Source: Methanoregulaceae archaeon PtaB.Bin056 (lineage in GTDB: Archaea; Halobacteriota; Methanomicrobia; Methanomicrobiales; Methanospirillaceae). From it: a stretch of 64,000 nucleotides of DNA. Position 1 is the stretch's first letter, and each line of letters starts with the position of its first letter. The DNA lies in assembly GCA_002067095.1 (NCBI GenBank), contig MVQD01000086.1, positions 21,029 to 85,028 of the forward strand, given 5' to 3'. The position numbers and the translations under genes were made by a program. Under the pieces are notes generated by a model. It worked only from the letters and a program-made list of their open reading frames with translations. It was not told the origin of the DNA and ran no database searches. Positions 26,812 through 37,643 of this stretch are shown in pieces.

Positions 26812-27846
26812 GTGGCAAAGAGAAATGCGCTGCTGAAGTATGCAGCATTCACGAGAGAATACTATGCACTTATCATCATTGCAACCCTTCTCGTGGCAGT
26901 AGCAGTCGGGCTGGTCTCATCCGCTCCAGGCCAGGTTCTCCAGCAGTACAGCGTGCTGTTCATCGTGATCATGATCGGGGCGATGGGCTTCTCCATCACT
27001 TTCAAGAGCCTCAGTGCCTCCCTCAAGGAATGGTGTGCACGCTGCCTCTCGCTCGGACTGGTATTGAACTTCCTCTTTGCACCGTTCCTGTGCTGGCTCC
27101 TTGCACTCCTGCTTCTCCAGGAATATCCTGATTTTGCCGTGGGCCTCATCCTTATCGGCGCGGTCCCCTGCGCCGGGATGGCCATGGTATGGACCGGTCT
27201 CCTGAAGGGTGACCTCCCGCTCGCGACAGTCATCAATGCCGTGACGATGGTGCTCGCACCCTTCCTGATCCCACTGATCATGCTCTTTTTTGCCGGGCGC
27301 TTCGTCGTTATTGATACGGCTGCCATGTTTGTGCAGGTGCTCCTCACCGTCCTCTTACCCCTCCTTGTCGGCATATCCCTGCGGGAGATCCTTGAATGGA
27401 AGACCTGTGCCCACAAAAGCCAGGATGAACCCCAAATACGCGGCGCGAAAGGGAGGGAGAACAGCGTTCAGCATATACTCCCCGTCATGTCTGCAGTCTC
27501 CGCGACCATGGCAGTCCTGCTCATGTTCATGGCGATCAATACGAGCATCCCGCTCATAATCAAAAATCTGCAGGCAATAATACCGCTCATCGTATCCACC
27601 GTGGCAATTTTCCCTATTTTGTTCATTATATCGTACGCGATCAGCATACGGCTCTTCCCCCATGCCCAGAACATTGCCCTCACCTATTCTTCCGGAATGA
27701 AAAACCTCCCCATTGCCATCGGGATAGCCTCGGTCAGTTTCGGGGGGCTCGCGATGCTGCCAGTCGCGGTTGGATTTGCCTTCCAGATGCTGACCGCAGT
27801 CGGGTTTTACCAGGTGTACAAGAGATCATCTTTAGGCAACCGTTAA
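26812..27846 (+). CDS. Bile-acid/Acr3-superfamily permease, second arsenite exporter
   Basis: The GTG at 26812 lacks a strong ribosome site but gives the expected N terminus. The 344-residue protein has about ten helices and motifs parallel to Acr3: VPCAGMAMVWTGLLKGDLPL holds the cysteine, and ALTYSSGMKNLPIAIG the crossover region. It belongs to the arsenical resistance branch of the BASS/Acr3 superfamily, but is clearly different from the Acr3 at 23834. A charged loop of about 25 residues breaks helices 6 and 7. Substrate presumably arsenite or antimonite. Confidence 0.78.
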   Translation: MAKRNALLKYAAFTREYYALIIIATLLVAVAVGLVSSAPGQVLQQYSVLFIVIMIGAMGFSITFKSLSASLKEWCARCLSLGLVLNFLFAPFLCWLLALLLLQEYPDFAVGLILIGAVPCAGMAMVWTGLLKGDLPLATVINAVTMVLAPFLIPLIMLFFAGRFVVIDTAAMFVQVLLTVLLPLLVGISLREILEWKTCAHKSQDEPQIRGAKGRENSVQHILPVMSAVSATMAVLLMFMAINTSIPLIIKNLQAIIPLIVSTVAIFPILFIISYAISIRLFPHAQNIALTYSSGMKNLPIAIGIASVSFGGLAMLPVAVGFAFQMLTAVGFYQVYKRSSLGNR

Positions 27847-27850
27847 TTGG

Positions 27851-29285
27851 GTGGAGAGAGGAGAGATTTTTTACGGACGTTACAGCCTGTTCTCAAAACA
27901 CCAAAAGGAACCAGCGCGCCATCCTCCTTGTCGCAATACTCACCTCGTTTCTTACGCCCTTCCTGATCTCCTCTGTCAATATTGCAATCCCTGCCATAGG
28001 ATTGGAATTCGGGGCAGATGCCGTCCTCCTCGGCTGGATCCCGACATCCTACATACTGGCGTCGGCGATCTTCCTCATCCCGGTAGGAAGGCTTGCCGAC
28101 ATCCATGGCATGCGGCGGGTCTTTTTCCCGGGGATCGTCATTGTCACCATCGCAACAGTTCTCTGTGCATTCTCCATCTCGACCCCCATACTCATCGGTT
28201 TTAGGGTACTCCAGGGGATAGGGAATGCCATGGTCTTCTCGACTGCGGTTGCCGCGCTCACCATTATATATCCACCCGGGGAGCGGGGCATGGCGCTTGG
28301 GCTCAGTGTAACGGCGTCCTACATCGGGCTCTCCCTCGGCCCTTTCATTGGAGGGATATTGACCCAGAACCTCGGATGGCGGAGCATATTCCTTGCCACA
28401 ATTCCGATCTCGGCACTTATCATCCTCCTGCTCATGCAAAACGGTGACGAGTGGACAGAGAAAATCCCGGAGCGCTTCGATCTTGCAGGGTCCATCGTCT
28501 ACGGCTCCATGCTCCTCTGCCTGATGTACGGCCTCTCGCTCCTCCCCGGGACGGAAGGGTGGACGTTTATCCTTGGCAGCCTGCCATTGCTCGCAATCTT
28601 TATTGGCTGGGAGATGCGCATCGAGAGCCCGATTATAAAGATCAGCCTGTTCCTGGAGAACCGCGTCTTTTCCTTCTCGAGCATCGCAACGATGATCAAT
28701 TACAGTGCCACCTTTGCCACAAGCTTCCTCCTTGCACTCTACCTCCAGTTCAACCGGGGATTTGACCCCCAGGCAACAGGTCTCATTATCATGGCGCAGC
28801 CGGTCGTGCAGGCAGTCTTTTCCCCCGCGGCAGGCCGGCTCTCTGACCGCGTGGAGCCGGGACTCATCGCATCAGCAGGGATGGGTGTAACGGTGGTCGG
28901 GCTTGCGATGCTTGCCCTCCTCGCAGAGGAGACGCCTCTTCTCTTCATCGTGGCCGCCCTCGTGGCCCTTGGCATCGGTTTTGCGCTCTTCTCATCGCCA
29001 AACACGAATGCTGTCATGAGCTCGGTAGACCGGAAATTTTTTGGCGTTGCCTCAGCCACCGTTGCAACCGCCCGCCAGGTCGGGATGATGCTCTCTCTCG
29101 GTGTCACGATGGTGATTTTCTCGGCGGTCATCGGGCGTGTCCAGATCACCCCGGAAGTGCACGCGCAACTCCTGGCAAGCATACAGATAGCCTTCGCTCT
29201 CTTTGCAGTCCTCTGCGCGGCGGGAATCTACTTCTCGCTCGCACGAGGGAGGGTGAGGGGGAGACAGTCTGGGCCAGCACAATGA
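27851..29285 (+). CDS. DHA2-type MFS multidrug exporter, N-terminal frame break
   Basis: The main frame encodes a normal MFS exporter (ILASAIFLIPVGRLADIHG motif A, ALGLSVTASYIGLSLGPFIG motif C, at least 12 helices). Helix 1 (ILLVAILTSFLTPFLISSVN) is encoded upstream of the first in-frame start (TTG 28002) but has no start codon of its own. A GTG at 27851 opens the neighbouring frame and would fuse to it by skipping one base in the AAAA run near 27895-27906. So a single inserted base, or an unusual start, is likely. It may pump drugs or organoarsenicals. Confidence 0.75.
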
Positions 29286-29527
29286 GTGTCAATGCTCAAA
29301 ACATCAGGCGCATGGGAACCGGGCCTCCTTTCCGTGCTGAGGCACCTGAACTCTGGCTGACTCCGGGAACGGTTCACTTTATCGGGTGCGGCGTTGTGCA
29401 GGGTCTTTCCAGGGGAGGTTCGTCTGGACAGTATGCCCCTCATGCAATGGTTCCTGCGCGAATCTCCTGCCCTGGAAATTCGCCACGGTTACGTGGTTGA
29501 TCGATTCGACAGCAGAGGCAGGGGAGG

Positions 29528-32500
29528 TCAGGGGCCTCTCCTGTTCAATGCCACTTTGTATTCCTGTGCCCCCGATTGACCAACAATTTCGAAATTAACC
29601 TGACCGGCGAGGGTCGTCGGTTGATCGTCGAGAATATGGTTCTTCTCCAGGAAAGCCATGATCCCGTCCTCAAGGATTACCTGGACACGCCCCTCTTCCG
29701 GGACACAGGAGATATCGGCGATCGCGGTCCCTTTCCATGAGGTCGTATCACTTGTACCCCTGTTGATCCGGACTGTCTCTTCGGGATACCCCGTCTCATC
29801 GAGGGAAAAGAAGGGCGTCCCATCATCACCGGTGATTCCAAGCCGGAACCGGTGCTCCACGGGGCGGTATTCGATTGACAGGACCCCAAGATCAAACCTT
29901 TCGACTGGGTCAGCAGGCATCCCGGTCCGGGAATAGCGCCACGGATATGCCGACCGTGAACAGGAAGAGATAAGATCCCTGATTATCCGTGCGTGCCGGT
30001 CATCTCCTGTGACCGCGATCCTTGAAAAATGTCCGGTGACCTCTGCGAGTTCTTCTTCCCCGACCGGGTTCTCTTCGGCAAGCCAGAAACCGCGGACCAT
30101 GACGGGGCCCTGGTCTCCCGGCCGTTTCAGGTCATGGAGGAAACGGACGATGAACACCGAACGGCGGTCCACATCCCCCTCCACCCCGGTCCTCACAAGG
30201 ATATCGCCCCGGGAGAGTATCGTCGAGCCGGCCGGGATCGGCTCGGAAAAATGCCTGTACCCGAGGAGAATGGCCCGTGCCTTCACCTCGAAAGGTATGT
30301 CGCGTGGTCTTTTCCGGGCGAAGAGGGAAGAGGCAATGTACGAACGGAGATCCCTGAGAAATGCCTGGGCTTCCGGGGACCTGGCTTCTTTGTGCCTGCC
30401 CTCGCATGTGTCCAGCTGGGAAAAGGGGATATACAACCGGTGAATCCCCAGAACCCGGTTGTCATTTCCGGGGACTTCTGATGGGAAAGGGGACCCGGCG
30501 GCAAGATCGACACACTGGTGCCTGGTACCGTTTGTCTCTGCAACAAGCATTATCCTGACCCGGGAGTCCGGGAGGATGGTATACATGACATCGCCTGTCC
30601 CCATCTGGGGTGCCCCCGAAAGAGGACGCGCATACCGAATGATCTCGTGGAGACGGGATTTGAGCAGTTCTGCGCGGGGGACGAGATCATCTTCGTGGTG
30701 TGCTGCAAGAGGCACCACGCGCCACGAGAGCGCTCCTGCCGCTCCCCTGCCCAATTCCCCGGGAACATGGTCGGTCCCGGAGAGGACAAGCGTCAGTTGA
30801 GAGTCTTTTTCCCTGTAGAAGAGGTGGACAAACGGATCCTGGGGAAGTGCACGCTCCGATACCCGGCCGTCCGGCAGGGATGCGTGGAACACCCCGGATC
30901 GTCCCTTGCCATCCTTCATCCAGCCATAGCGTGTGATCCCTGTTTCCTGGCCCGATGGCGCGACCGCTACCGACCAGTCTCCTCGTTGGGAAGCAGTAAT
31001 CGTCACGGTCCCACCTCCGGCCTCCAGTGTTCGGACGACAGTTCCGTCCCTGCAGACAGGAGATTTCCAGGGCGGGGAGGGAAGAGTGCAGGCCAGGTGG
31101 GAGAGACCCAACCCGGTGCCTGTTCTCTGGATGAACTCAGTGACAAGGTGGCTCAAGGGGGCATCATCCTCCCGTGGACCTGCGGTGCTGCCAGGATGGG
31201 TCTTTTTCCCGTCGCATTCATAGATGCAGAGGCCATGCCCTATATCCTGGAAGACGAGGTGGAAGGTCGCAGAGAACCGGTTGAGGGAAGGGAGGCAATG
31301 CCCGCCCCTCTCCGAGATGATGAGTGCGGCATTTCCAGTCTTCGTATTGACTGCCTCAAGCACAATAACGGGTCTCTGATCTTTGATCTCCGTGTCCGCC
31401 CACAGGACCCTGTATTCCTCGTCGTTGTCCACCCGGATTTCGCGACAGGCAGGAAAGGCGTTTTGAAGTTCCTCTTCTGCTCCCCTCACCTTTCCGGTCT
31501 GGAGGTGGATTTCCGCACTCGCAAAGGAGAATACCCAGTCCCGCAGGGGGTTTCTTGAGAGCATCTCCCGGCATATCCCGAGCGCCGCTTCCGGCTTGCC
31601 GAGACGCCGGTATGTGTCGACAAGGGAACGTGCAAGGCTCTCGTTATTCTTATCTGATTCCCAGGCGCAACGGAACTCTGCCAGTGCAGATGATGCGGGG
31701 ATGACATCCCGGTCAAATCCCCCGGCAACAAGTGCGTTCCGGATGGCATTCAGTTCACGGGCATCCCGCGGAGCATATCCCGCACAGAGCAGATCAACGA
31801 GATTTATGGCCTGGTGCGGGTACTGGAGCCCCCGCTCGATTGCAGCCTCCTCGTTTCGCATGGTGATGGGTTCAAAAAGGATCCCCCCGCTGTAGAGCGG
31901 ATGGAGCGCATAGTAGCCGTTCACGATATCGCGGATGAAGTCGATGTCGGCTTCTGCATATTTTGCATGGAGCACTTCCACCGCCTGGTCAGGGGGAAGG
32001 TGTACGATGGTATGGATTGAGAACCTGTCCATGAACTCGAACGAGAAGTCGTTCACCTCGTAAGGTGGCCGGTTTGGATTGATATTGACGCATATCGTGG
32101 CCCGGACCGTGGCTTCCTGCCCACCCGGCAAGCGGACGGTGCGGTCCTGGAGGAGGTCGTTCAAGGAGACCAGCACTCCCTGCTTTGCCTTGTTTGCCTC
32201 GTCCAGGACAACGATCCATTTCTGCCGGTCATCGGTCAGGGCACGCAGCCCAAGGGTCGCGGTATCCCCGGTCTTTCCCTCCTCCTCTTCGCCGAAACTG
32301 CGGTAGGTCAGGAGGTCCGAGACCCGGGTCCCCCCGCTCATCCCGATGACCAGCAGGTTCCAGTTGAGGAGGTGCGCAAGGTAGCTCTCAAGCTTGTTCT
32401 TTCCTACCCCTGCCTCGCCGATCAGCATGATGTGCTCTCCAAGCACGATATCCTGTAAAATCGCTTCGAGGTCGGAGAGGTTCTGCGGGACCTCCTCGAT

Positions 32501-33652
32501 GCACGTGTCGGGCACGAATGGCCCGCCTGGGCCGAGGGGGTGCGTAACGGTGCCGATTGAAAGGTGCGGGAGAGATCCTTTTTCACTGACTGCCACCCTG
32601 GATCGCTCGATGTGGCGGCGCTCCCCGTCATGGATACCATGGAGATCGAGGAGGTCATCCACAAGTCTCCTGGCGACAGCAGGGTGGACCTGGTCATCGA
32701 GCCAGTACATCTTTCTCCAGAACAGGGATCGAAGCATGGCCGCGTCGTCCGGGAACATCTCGAGGTGGCGGACCACGCGAATCAGGGCCCGGGTCGTCAC
32801 AGGGAACGGGAGGACCCCGTGCTCTTCGGCATAATCCCGCCGGATATCCTTTGCCACGGCCAGGAGCCGGTCGATCAGCACGTCATCCACGTGGGGCCCG
32901 TAATCCTTCAGGATCTCGAATTCCTCGTCCTGGGGGAGATAGGATACCTGGACCTTGTTCGTAAACCTGTTTGCGAACTCGCCGCTCATCACCCTCCCCT
33001 CGTAGATCCCCCGCCCCTCGCTCTTGACCGGGTTTGCAGTCGCGATGAAACGGGTATCGGGATGACCCCGGACGACCTGCTGGTGCAGTGACTTGGCCTT
33101 GTTCTCCAGCGGCTCGTTGAATTCGGCCCAGACCTCCTCGCTGCTGCGGTTCACTTCGGAGAGAACGTTCCAGTCACCCGCCACCATCCCGTCCAGCACG
33201 TCGCTCATGGTCCACCCCGTCTTCTCCTGCCCGGACTCCCCGTAGTGACGCCGCTCGGTGATATCAGACCGCCGCAGGTTCTCGTGGAAGGTGAGGACCC
33301 TGACCTGGAACGCTGTCGCCCGTTGCCGTACGTGGCCGGCATCGAGGTGTCCTTCTCCCTGCGAGGCATGCGCGAGCATTGCCTGCCGGTAGAGTTCTCC
33401 CAGGTAACGGACGAGGACAGTCTTTCCCGAGCCGGATTCACCGGTGACAAGGAGGTTATTCCGCGATGGCATCCTGATCCCGTCCCACATCTTCTGGAGG
33501 GATGCGACGTTCGTAGGAGTGAGCAGGAGACGAGGACTCTCCGGGGCAGGGATCTCAATGTCACCGATCGCAAGGACCGTTGCAACAGTGACCCGGTGAC
33601 CCTGCCGGGATGACACGACACGGAGGGGGCCAAGGCGGCTCAGTTCGAACAT
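29528..33652 (-). CDS. Double-AAA (AAA_5/MoxR-like) ATPase with long C-terminal region
   Basis: The 1,374-residue protein has two dynein/midasin-like AAA modules. Module 1 has Walker A GESGSGKT (71-78), a Walker B-like WNVLSEVNRS (161-170) with Glu in place of the usual Asp-Glu, and sensor ATANP (204-208). Module 2 has Walker A GEAGVGKN (412-419; Asn where Thr/Ser is usual), Walker B IVVLDEANKA (480-489) and CVNINPN. A TPR-like stretch (about 675-740) and some 600 residues of unrecognised, mostly beta-rich sequence follow. It overlaps the VWA gene by 13 bases, so the two are made together. MoxR-type ATPases work with VWA proteins as metal-insertion or remodelling chaperones; this pair is far larger. 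Confidence 0.85.
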   Translation of the reverse strand: MFELSRLGPLRVVSSRQGHRVTVATVLAIGDIEIPAPESPRLLLTPTNVASLQKMWDGIRMPSRNNLLVTGESGSGKTVLVRYLGELYRQAMLAHASQGEGHLDAGHVRQRATAFQVRVLTFHENLRRSDITERRHYGESGQEKTGWTMSDVLDGMVAGDWNVLSEVNRSSEEVWAEFNEPLENKAKSLHQQVVRGHPDTRFIATANPVKSEGRGIYEGRVMSGEFANRFTNKVQVSYLPQDEEFEILKDYGPHVDDVLIDRLLAVAKDIRRDYAEEHGVLPFPVTTRALIRVVRHLEMFPDDAAMLRSLFWRKMYWLDDQVHPAVARRLVDDLLDLHGIHDGERRHIERSRVAVSEKGSLPHLSIGTVTHPLGPGGPFVPDTCIEEVPQNLSDLEAILQDIVLGEHIMLIGEAGVGKNKLESYLAHLLNWNLLVIGMSGGTRVSDLLTYRSFGEEEEGKTGDTATLGLRALTDDRQKWIVVLDEANKAKQGVLVSLNDLLQDRTVRLPGGQEATVRATICVNINPNRPPYEVNDFSFEFMDRFSIHTIVHLPPDQAVEVLHAKYAEADIDFIRDIVNGYYALHPLYSGGILFEPITMRNEEAAIERGLQYPHQAINLVDLLCAGYAPRDARELNAIRNALVAGGFDRDVIPASSALAEFRCAWESDKNNESLARSLVDTYRRLGKPEAALGICREMLSRNPLRDWVFSFASAEIHLQTGKVRGAEEELQNAFPACREIRVDNDEEYRVLWADTEIKDQRPVIVLEAVNTKTGNAALIISERGGHCLPSLNRFSATFHLVFQDIGHGLCIYECDGKKTHPGSTAGPREDDAPLSHLVTEFIQRTGTGLGLSHLACTLPSPPWKSPVCRDGTVVRTLEAGGGTVTITASQRGDWSVAVAPSGQETGITRYGWMKDGKGRSGVFHASLPDGRVSERALPQDPFVHLFYREKDSQLTLVLSGTDHVPGELGRGAAGALSWRVVPLAAHHEDDLVPRAELLKSRLHEIIRYARPLSGAPQMGTGDVMYTILPDSRVRIMLVAETNGTRHQCVDLAAGSPFPSEVPGNDNRVLGIHRLYIPFSQLDTCEGRHKEARSPEAQAFLRDLRSYIASSLFARKRPRDIPFEVKARAILLGYRHFSEPIPAGSTILSRGDILVRTGVEGDVDRRSVFIVRFLHDLKRPGDQGPVMVRGFWLAEENPVGEEELAEVTGHFSRIAVTGDDRHARIIRDLISSCSRSAYPWRYSRTGMPADPVERFDLGVLSIEYRPVEHRFRLGITGDDGTPFFSLDETGYPEETVRINRGTSDTTSWKGTAIADISCVPEEGRVQVILEDGIMAFLEKNHILDDQPTTLAGQVNFEIVGQSGAQEYKVALNRRGP

Positions 33653-36600
33653 ATGTCCTCTTCCAATACATGTCCAGGACTGTCAGACTTCCACCCGGCC
33701 ATTGCAGGGCGTCCGAGCTCTCTCCTGAGCACCTCTCCAAGAGACCTGGGGAGATCGGCAATGTCGTGGACCCATGTCCCGTACGGCCTATACGTGTCCT
33801 CGATCATCTCCATGTCCGGCCCCACTCCCCATGCAAAGATGCGGATGTCATTGTGGCGGGAGAGGATCTCCTTCATCTGTGTCCTCCCCCCGACCCCCGA
33901 CTGGCCGTCAGATATGAGAAAGATCATACGGTTTTTTCCCTGTGAATCCCGAAGCCTGGCCATCCGGTCGAGTGCGCTGCCGACGGCACCGACATCATTG
34001 GTACCCCCGGACGCATGGATGACCTGCCGGATACAGAAACATCCCTGCTGAATGGTCCAGTCGTCCTGGTAGCGCTTCAGGGGGATATACTCGGAGTCGG
34101 TAAATGCTGCAATCTCGAACCGTATGCCTGTGACATGGCTGAGCGCCTCCCCAAAGAGAACGACAGCCTGGAGCGTGGCATCCAGTTTCTTCGACACGGT
34201 CTCGTCATGCATGCTGCTGCTCGCATCGACGAGGAGGGAGATGGTCCACCGGGCCTTGTCCTCCTGGCGGCCGGTCTCCTTGAATATCCGCATCGTGGTC
34301 CTGACCGCCGCGAGGTTCTCCTCGTCGATGTCGTCTCCGGTCGCAAGTTCAGTCAGGTCCAATGTCGCCAGATCTTTCTGGAACGCCTGCTGGATGTTCT
34401 TCCTGGCCACTCCGACCAGGCCGGCGACCGGCTGGTAGAACCGCTGGTACAAGGCGTAATCGTCCTGCCCTACAGCGAGGTACTCGTAGAGGGCGACCTG
34501 CCGGACCCTTTCTGCACTCTCGTCCAGAGTCTCCCATTCACTCCTCGTCCGTTCCCGGAGGGTGGTGAGGTATTGTTCTGCCTCCCGCGTAAGGGCGAGC
34601 TTTTCCTGTTCAAAGCGTTTTTCAGTGGTATCCCGAGAGATCCGGGAAGATGACGATCCGCTCACGTTCTCTTCTCGATCATCCCCGTAAATGGCATCGA
34701 AGTAGGAGAAACTCTCCCAGAGTTCAGGGCTTGATACGGCGTCCGGAACAAACGCGGGTTCCAGGCGCCCCGTGGCAGGCAGTTCCCCGGCCTCACTCGT
34801 ATTTCCGCCTGCGGTTTCGGGAAGCCGTACCCTTGCCTGCCATTCACCGGCTTCTGGTTCGGGCACTGTCCCTGCGACACGCTGGAACTCGGCCCCTTTC
34901 TCCTGCAGGGCAGAGAGGGCTTCTCTTGTCATTCCGATGCGGGAACCGGTGTCCTGCCTCTCCATCCCGGGAAGCTCTGCCATGTGTTCAAGTGCCGTTG
35001 CCATTTTACGGTATTTTCGTGCAGCCCGGCAGATATCGCGGGAGAGCGTGAGCAGTGCATTCCATTCCTCCCCCCTCTTCCCCCGATCCCCCCCGGACTC
35101 AGGGCCGGGCGGGGACCCATGCGACGCAGCAGGGCCCAGGTTCCTGATATCCTCTTTGATCCTGTCAGCCATGCTCTCAAGATGCCGTGCTGATCTCCCG
35201 AGTTGACGGCAGGTGTCAGGACTTCCGCGATCCCGCGACACTCCCCCGGAGGCAAGGGTATCAAGGAGTTCGCTGCTCTCCTGGCATTCCCTGACAAAAC
35301 GACTGGCAATGTCCTTCACCGAATCACTGTTTCTCCGGGGCCCCTCCGAAACATGGCCCGGGACTTGCTCGCCGTCTCTTTCCTCCCGCATGTCCGGGCG
35401 GGGTGTACCGGTCCCCCCGTCTTGGGCAGTCCCCTCATGGGCAGACGTGATGGGAACCTTGTACTCTTCATCGTCCAGGAATCCTGATTTCCTCCCGGAA
35501 AGTATCTTCCCGGCCGTATTCGCGCGGGGTGCATGCGGTCCCGGGACCTGCAATCCAAATGCCGAAACCGACGAAAGGGGGACAATGCCGGGGTGCGGTG
35601 CTTCAGGTCTCCCGGGCAGACGTCCCGTAGTTTTGCCGGATACAGGTTCCTGTACGAATAGCGGAGCGCACAACGGCAGGATCTCGTCCATGACTATCTT
35701 TTGGCACTCCTGGTCGGTAAGGTGAAGATTGCTGACTTTTTCCCGGGCATTTCGTGTCCCGTCCAGAACGAGTTGAACAGCAGGTGAGCGCCGCGTGTCC
35801 GGCCTTATCCCCACCCTTGATTCTAAGAGCACCTCTGCAAGGAACTGGTCGGCAGGTGGGAGCAGGTGGACTCTTGCGCGATCTGCACAGAAATCGGGCT
35901 CTCCTGATACAAGGGAATAGAACCGGTTCAGCCAGGTAGCGGCCCCGGGATGGACTGCCAGTCCCTTGCGGACCGCACGATGGTTTCCGGTTACTGCGAA
36001 AAGGAGCGATATCCAGCTCTTGGGCAGGGAGGACTCCATCGCAATCGGGGGCCGAAAACCGAATATGGACCTGTAATATGCCTCGATTGCAAGCGCCAGG
36101 GCCGATTCCCTCTCCATGTATGCCAGGTCCCTCGGGTCATACACGAGGACTTCCCGTTCGTTTATGACTTCCAGCGGGAAAATGCGTGCACTACCTTGCG
36201 TAAACGGGAAACATCGCCACGAGTATTTCCCGGTGAGGACATTCAGAAGGTGCCTGATCTCCCGAACAGTCTCGTCAAGGCTGCGGACAAGGTCTGGCCC
36301 GGGCTGTGCACGTCCAGAAGGCTGCGATGCCGCCTCCCGAAGGAAATCAAGAAATATTCGTGGCAGGCTGGAAGAGGTGTTGCTCGTGGGCCCATGCGGT
36401 TCATCGGATGTTGAATCGCCTTTGCCTTGACCACATGCAAACCCCGCAAGCACGTGCCCGGCACACTGCTCAAGGTCTGGTTGGACCATCTCCCTTTCCC
36501 CTGTGGATAGGGACTGGATGATACTGTCTGCAGCCCGGTAGAATACCCTGACATCTCGCGCCTCACCGCACTGCCGGATCGCCTGCCCTGATGTGAAGAG

Positions 36601-37404
36601 CGCAGCGGTCAATGGGGGCGAGTCCTTCAGGAAAATCTCTACACCACCATCTCCCCCGGATCCAATGATGCCGAGGTCCCCGATCGCCTGGTGCACGAGG
36701 CCTGGGAAATGCGTACCCGGGAGGGAATGGGCATGAACAAGGTAACAATAGACGGCTCTTGAGACCTTTGCACAGAACGTGGCACGGTCGACACCCAGGG
36801 GGAGAGGAATCCACCCTCCAGCGGCAGCATTGCTCCAGAAAAAGGGGGGAAGATCCAATCCCGCCGATTCCAGGAGAAGAATGGTGGGAAACCTCTGCAT
36901 GCGCGTGATGTCCGGGGAGAGGATGTCGGGAAGAGTGAGGGGGCGGGCAGCTGAACGAAGCGTCTCCTCGAGTTCCACGGGGTCGGGTGGCGCCAGGGCC
37001 CATGCCCAGTCACGGCATATCCTGCCGACCATGGACGCCTCTTCTGCAGTGATCCCACCTCCCATCAGGGGGACCAGGTCAAGCACGTCAATAATTCCGG
37101 CAACCGTTTCTTTCCCGGAACCTAACCCGTGAATGGCGATCCCCGCCAGTTCTTCACGCGATATCCCAGACTCCCTGATGATGGAAATATGACGGGAGAT
37201 TTTTTCAAGTGCCGTATGGTATCGTTTTGGATCCGCGGGTGCGACAAGCGCATCCATTGTGACCTCGTGTTCGGAACAGCTGTCGAGGAGTTCAACAAGA
37301 GAACGGCAGATCTCATCGATCTCAAAGAGAATAGGAGCCCTGGCTCCCTCATCCATCGCTCCCCAGCCGTTATTGCCTCTGTATGCGGACTGTTCCTTTC
37401 CCAT
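33640..37404 (-). CDS. Very large VWA-domain partner protein
   Basis: Starts at 37485, 37404 or 37356 are possible; none has a good ribosome site, and 37404 (MGKEQSAYRG) is a compromise. About 1,000 N-terminal residues are mostly helical and unrecognised, with a low-complexity charged stretch near the middle. The last 195 residues are a VWA domain with a complete metal site: DASSSM, GGTND and SDGQSG. The helical segment just before it (RTRSEWETLDES, YEYLAVGQDDYALYQRFYQP) recalls NorD/CbbO-type VWA partners of MoxR ATPases. The coupled ATPase follows. It probably binds a client through the VWA metal site; the client is unknown. Confidence 0.82.
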   Translation of the reverse strand: MGKEQSAYRGNNGWGAMDEGARAPILFEIDEICRSLVELLDSCSEHEVTMDALVAPADPKRYHTALEKISRHISIIRESGISREELAGIAIHGLGSGKETVAGIIDVLDLVPLMGGGITAEEASMVGRICRDWAWALAPPDPVELEETLRSAARPLTLPDILSPDITRMQRFPTILLLESAGLDLPPFFWSNAAAGGWIPLPLGVDRATFCAKVSRAVYCYLVHAHSLPGTHFPGLVHQAIGDLGIIGSGGDGGVEIFLKDSPPLTAALFTSGQAIRQCGEARDVRVFYRAADSIIQSLSTGEREMVQPDLEQCAGHVLAGFACGQGKGDSTSDEPHGPTSNTSSSLPRIFLDFLREAASQPSGRAQPGPDLVRSLDETVREIRHLLNVLTGKYSWRCFPFTQGSARIFPLEVINEREVLVYDPRDLAYMERESALALAIEAYYRSIFGFRPPIAMESSLPKSWISLLFAVTGNHRAVRKGLAVHPGAATWLNRFYSLVSGEPDFCADRARVHLLPPADQFLAEVLLESRVGIRPDTRRSPAVQLVLDGTRNAREKVSNLHLTDQECQKIVMDEILPLCAPLFVQEPVSGKTTGRLPGRPEAPHPGIVPLSSVSAFGLQVPGPHAPRANTAGKILSGRKSGFLDDEEYKVPITSAHEGTAQDGGTGTPRPDMREERDGEQVPGHVSEGPRRNSDSVKDIASRFVRECQESSELLDTLASGGVSRDRGSPDTCRQLGRSARHLESMADRIKEDIRNLGPAASHGSPPGPESGGDRGKRGEEWNALLTLSRDICRAARKYRKMATALEHMAELPGMERQDTGSRIGMTREALSALQEKGAEFQRVAGTVPEPEAGEWQARVRLPETAGGNTSEAGELPATGRLEPAFVPDAVSSPELWESFSYFDAIYGDDREENVSGSSSSRISRDTTEKRFEQEKLALTREAEQYLTTLRERTRSEWETLDESAERVRQVALYEYLAVGQDDYALYQRFYQPVAGLVGVARKNIQQAFQKDLATLDLTELATGDDIDEENLAAVRTTMRIFKETGRQEDKARWTISLLVDASSSMHDETVSKKLDATLQAVVLFGEALSHVTGIRFEIAAFTDSEYIPLKRYQDDWTIQQGCFCIRQVIHASGGTNDVGAVGSALDRMARLRDSQGKNRMIFLISDGQSGVGGRTQMKEILSRHNDIRIFAWGVGPDMEMIEDTYRPYGTWVHDIADLPRSLGEVLRRELGRPAMAGWKSDSPGHVLEEDICSN

Positions 37405-37643
37405 GGGATCTTGCTGTGTGGTTTTCCTGCTCTGCCTTTTATTGTGTAATTGTTGGCAGGGAAATGGCAAAAGTGCATGGATCATGACATGAAAGAGGTG
37501 TCACGTGCGTGACCCATGGGAAGGTTGACGGATCATGCCGATGGACAACACCCTGGAAAAATGAGAGAAGGGTGCAGGGAGTGATGGCCTTTTACGATGC
37601 AGGATGCCTGAGACAATCAAAAAGAGAGGAGGGGACTTCGTGC

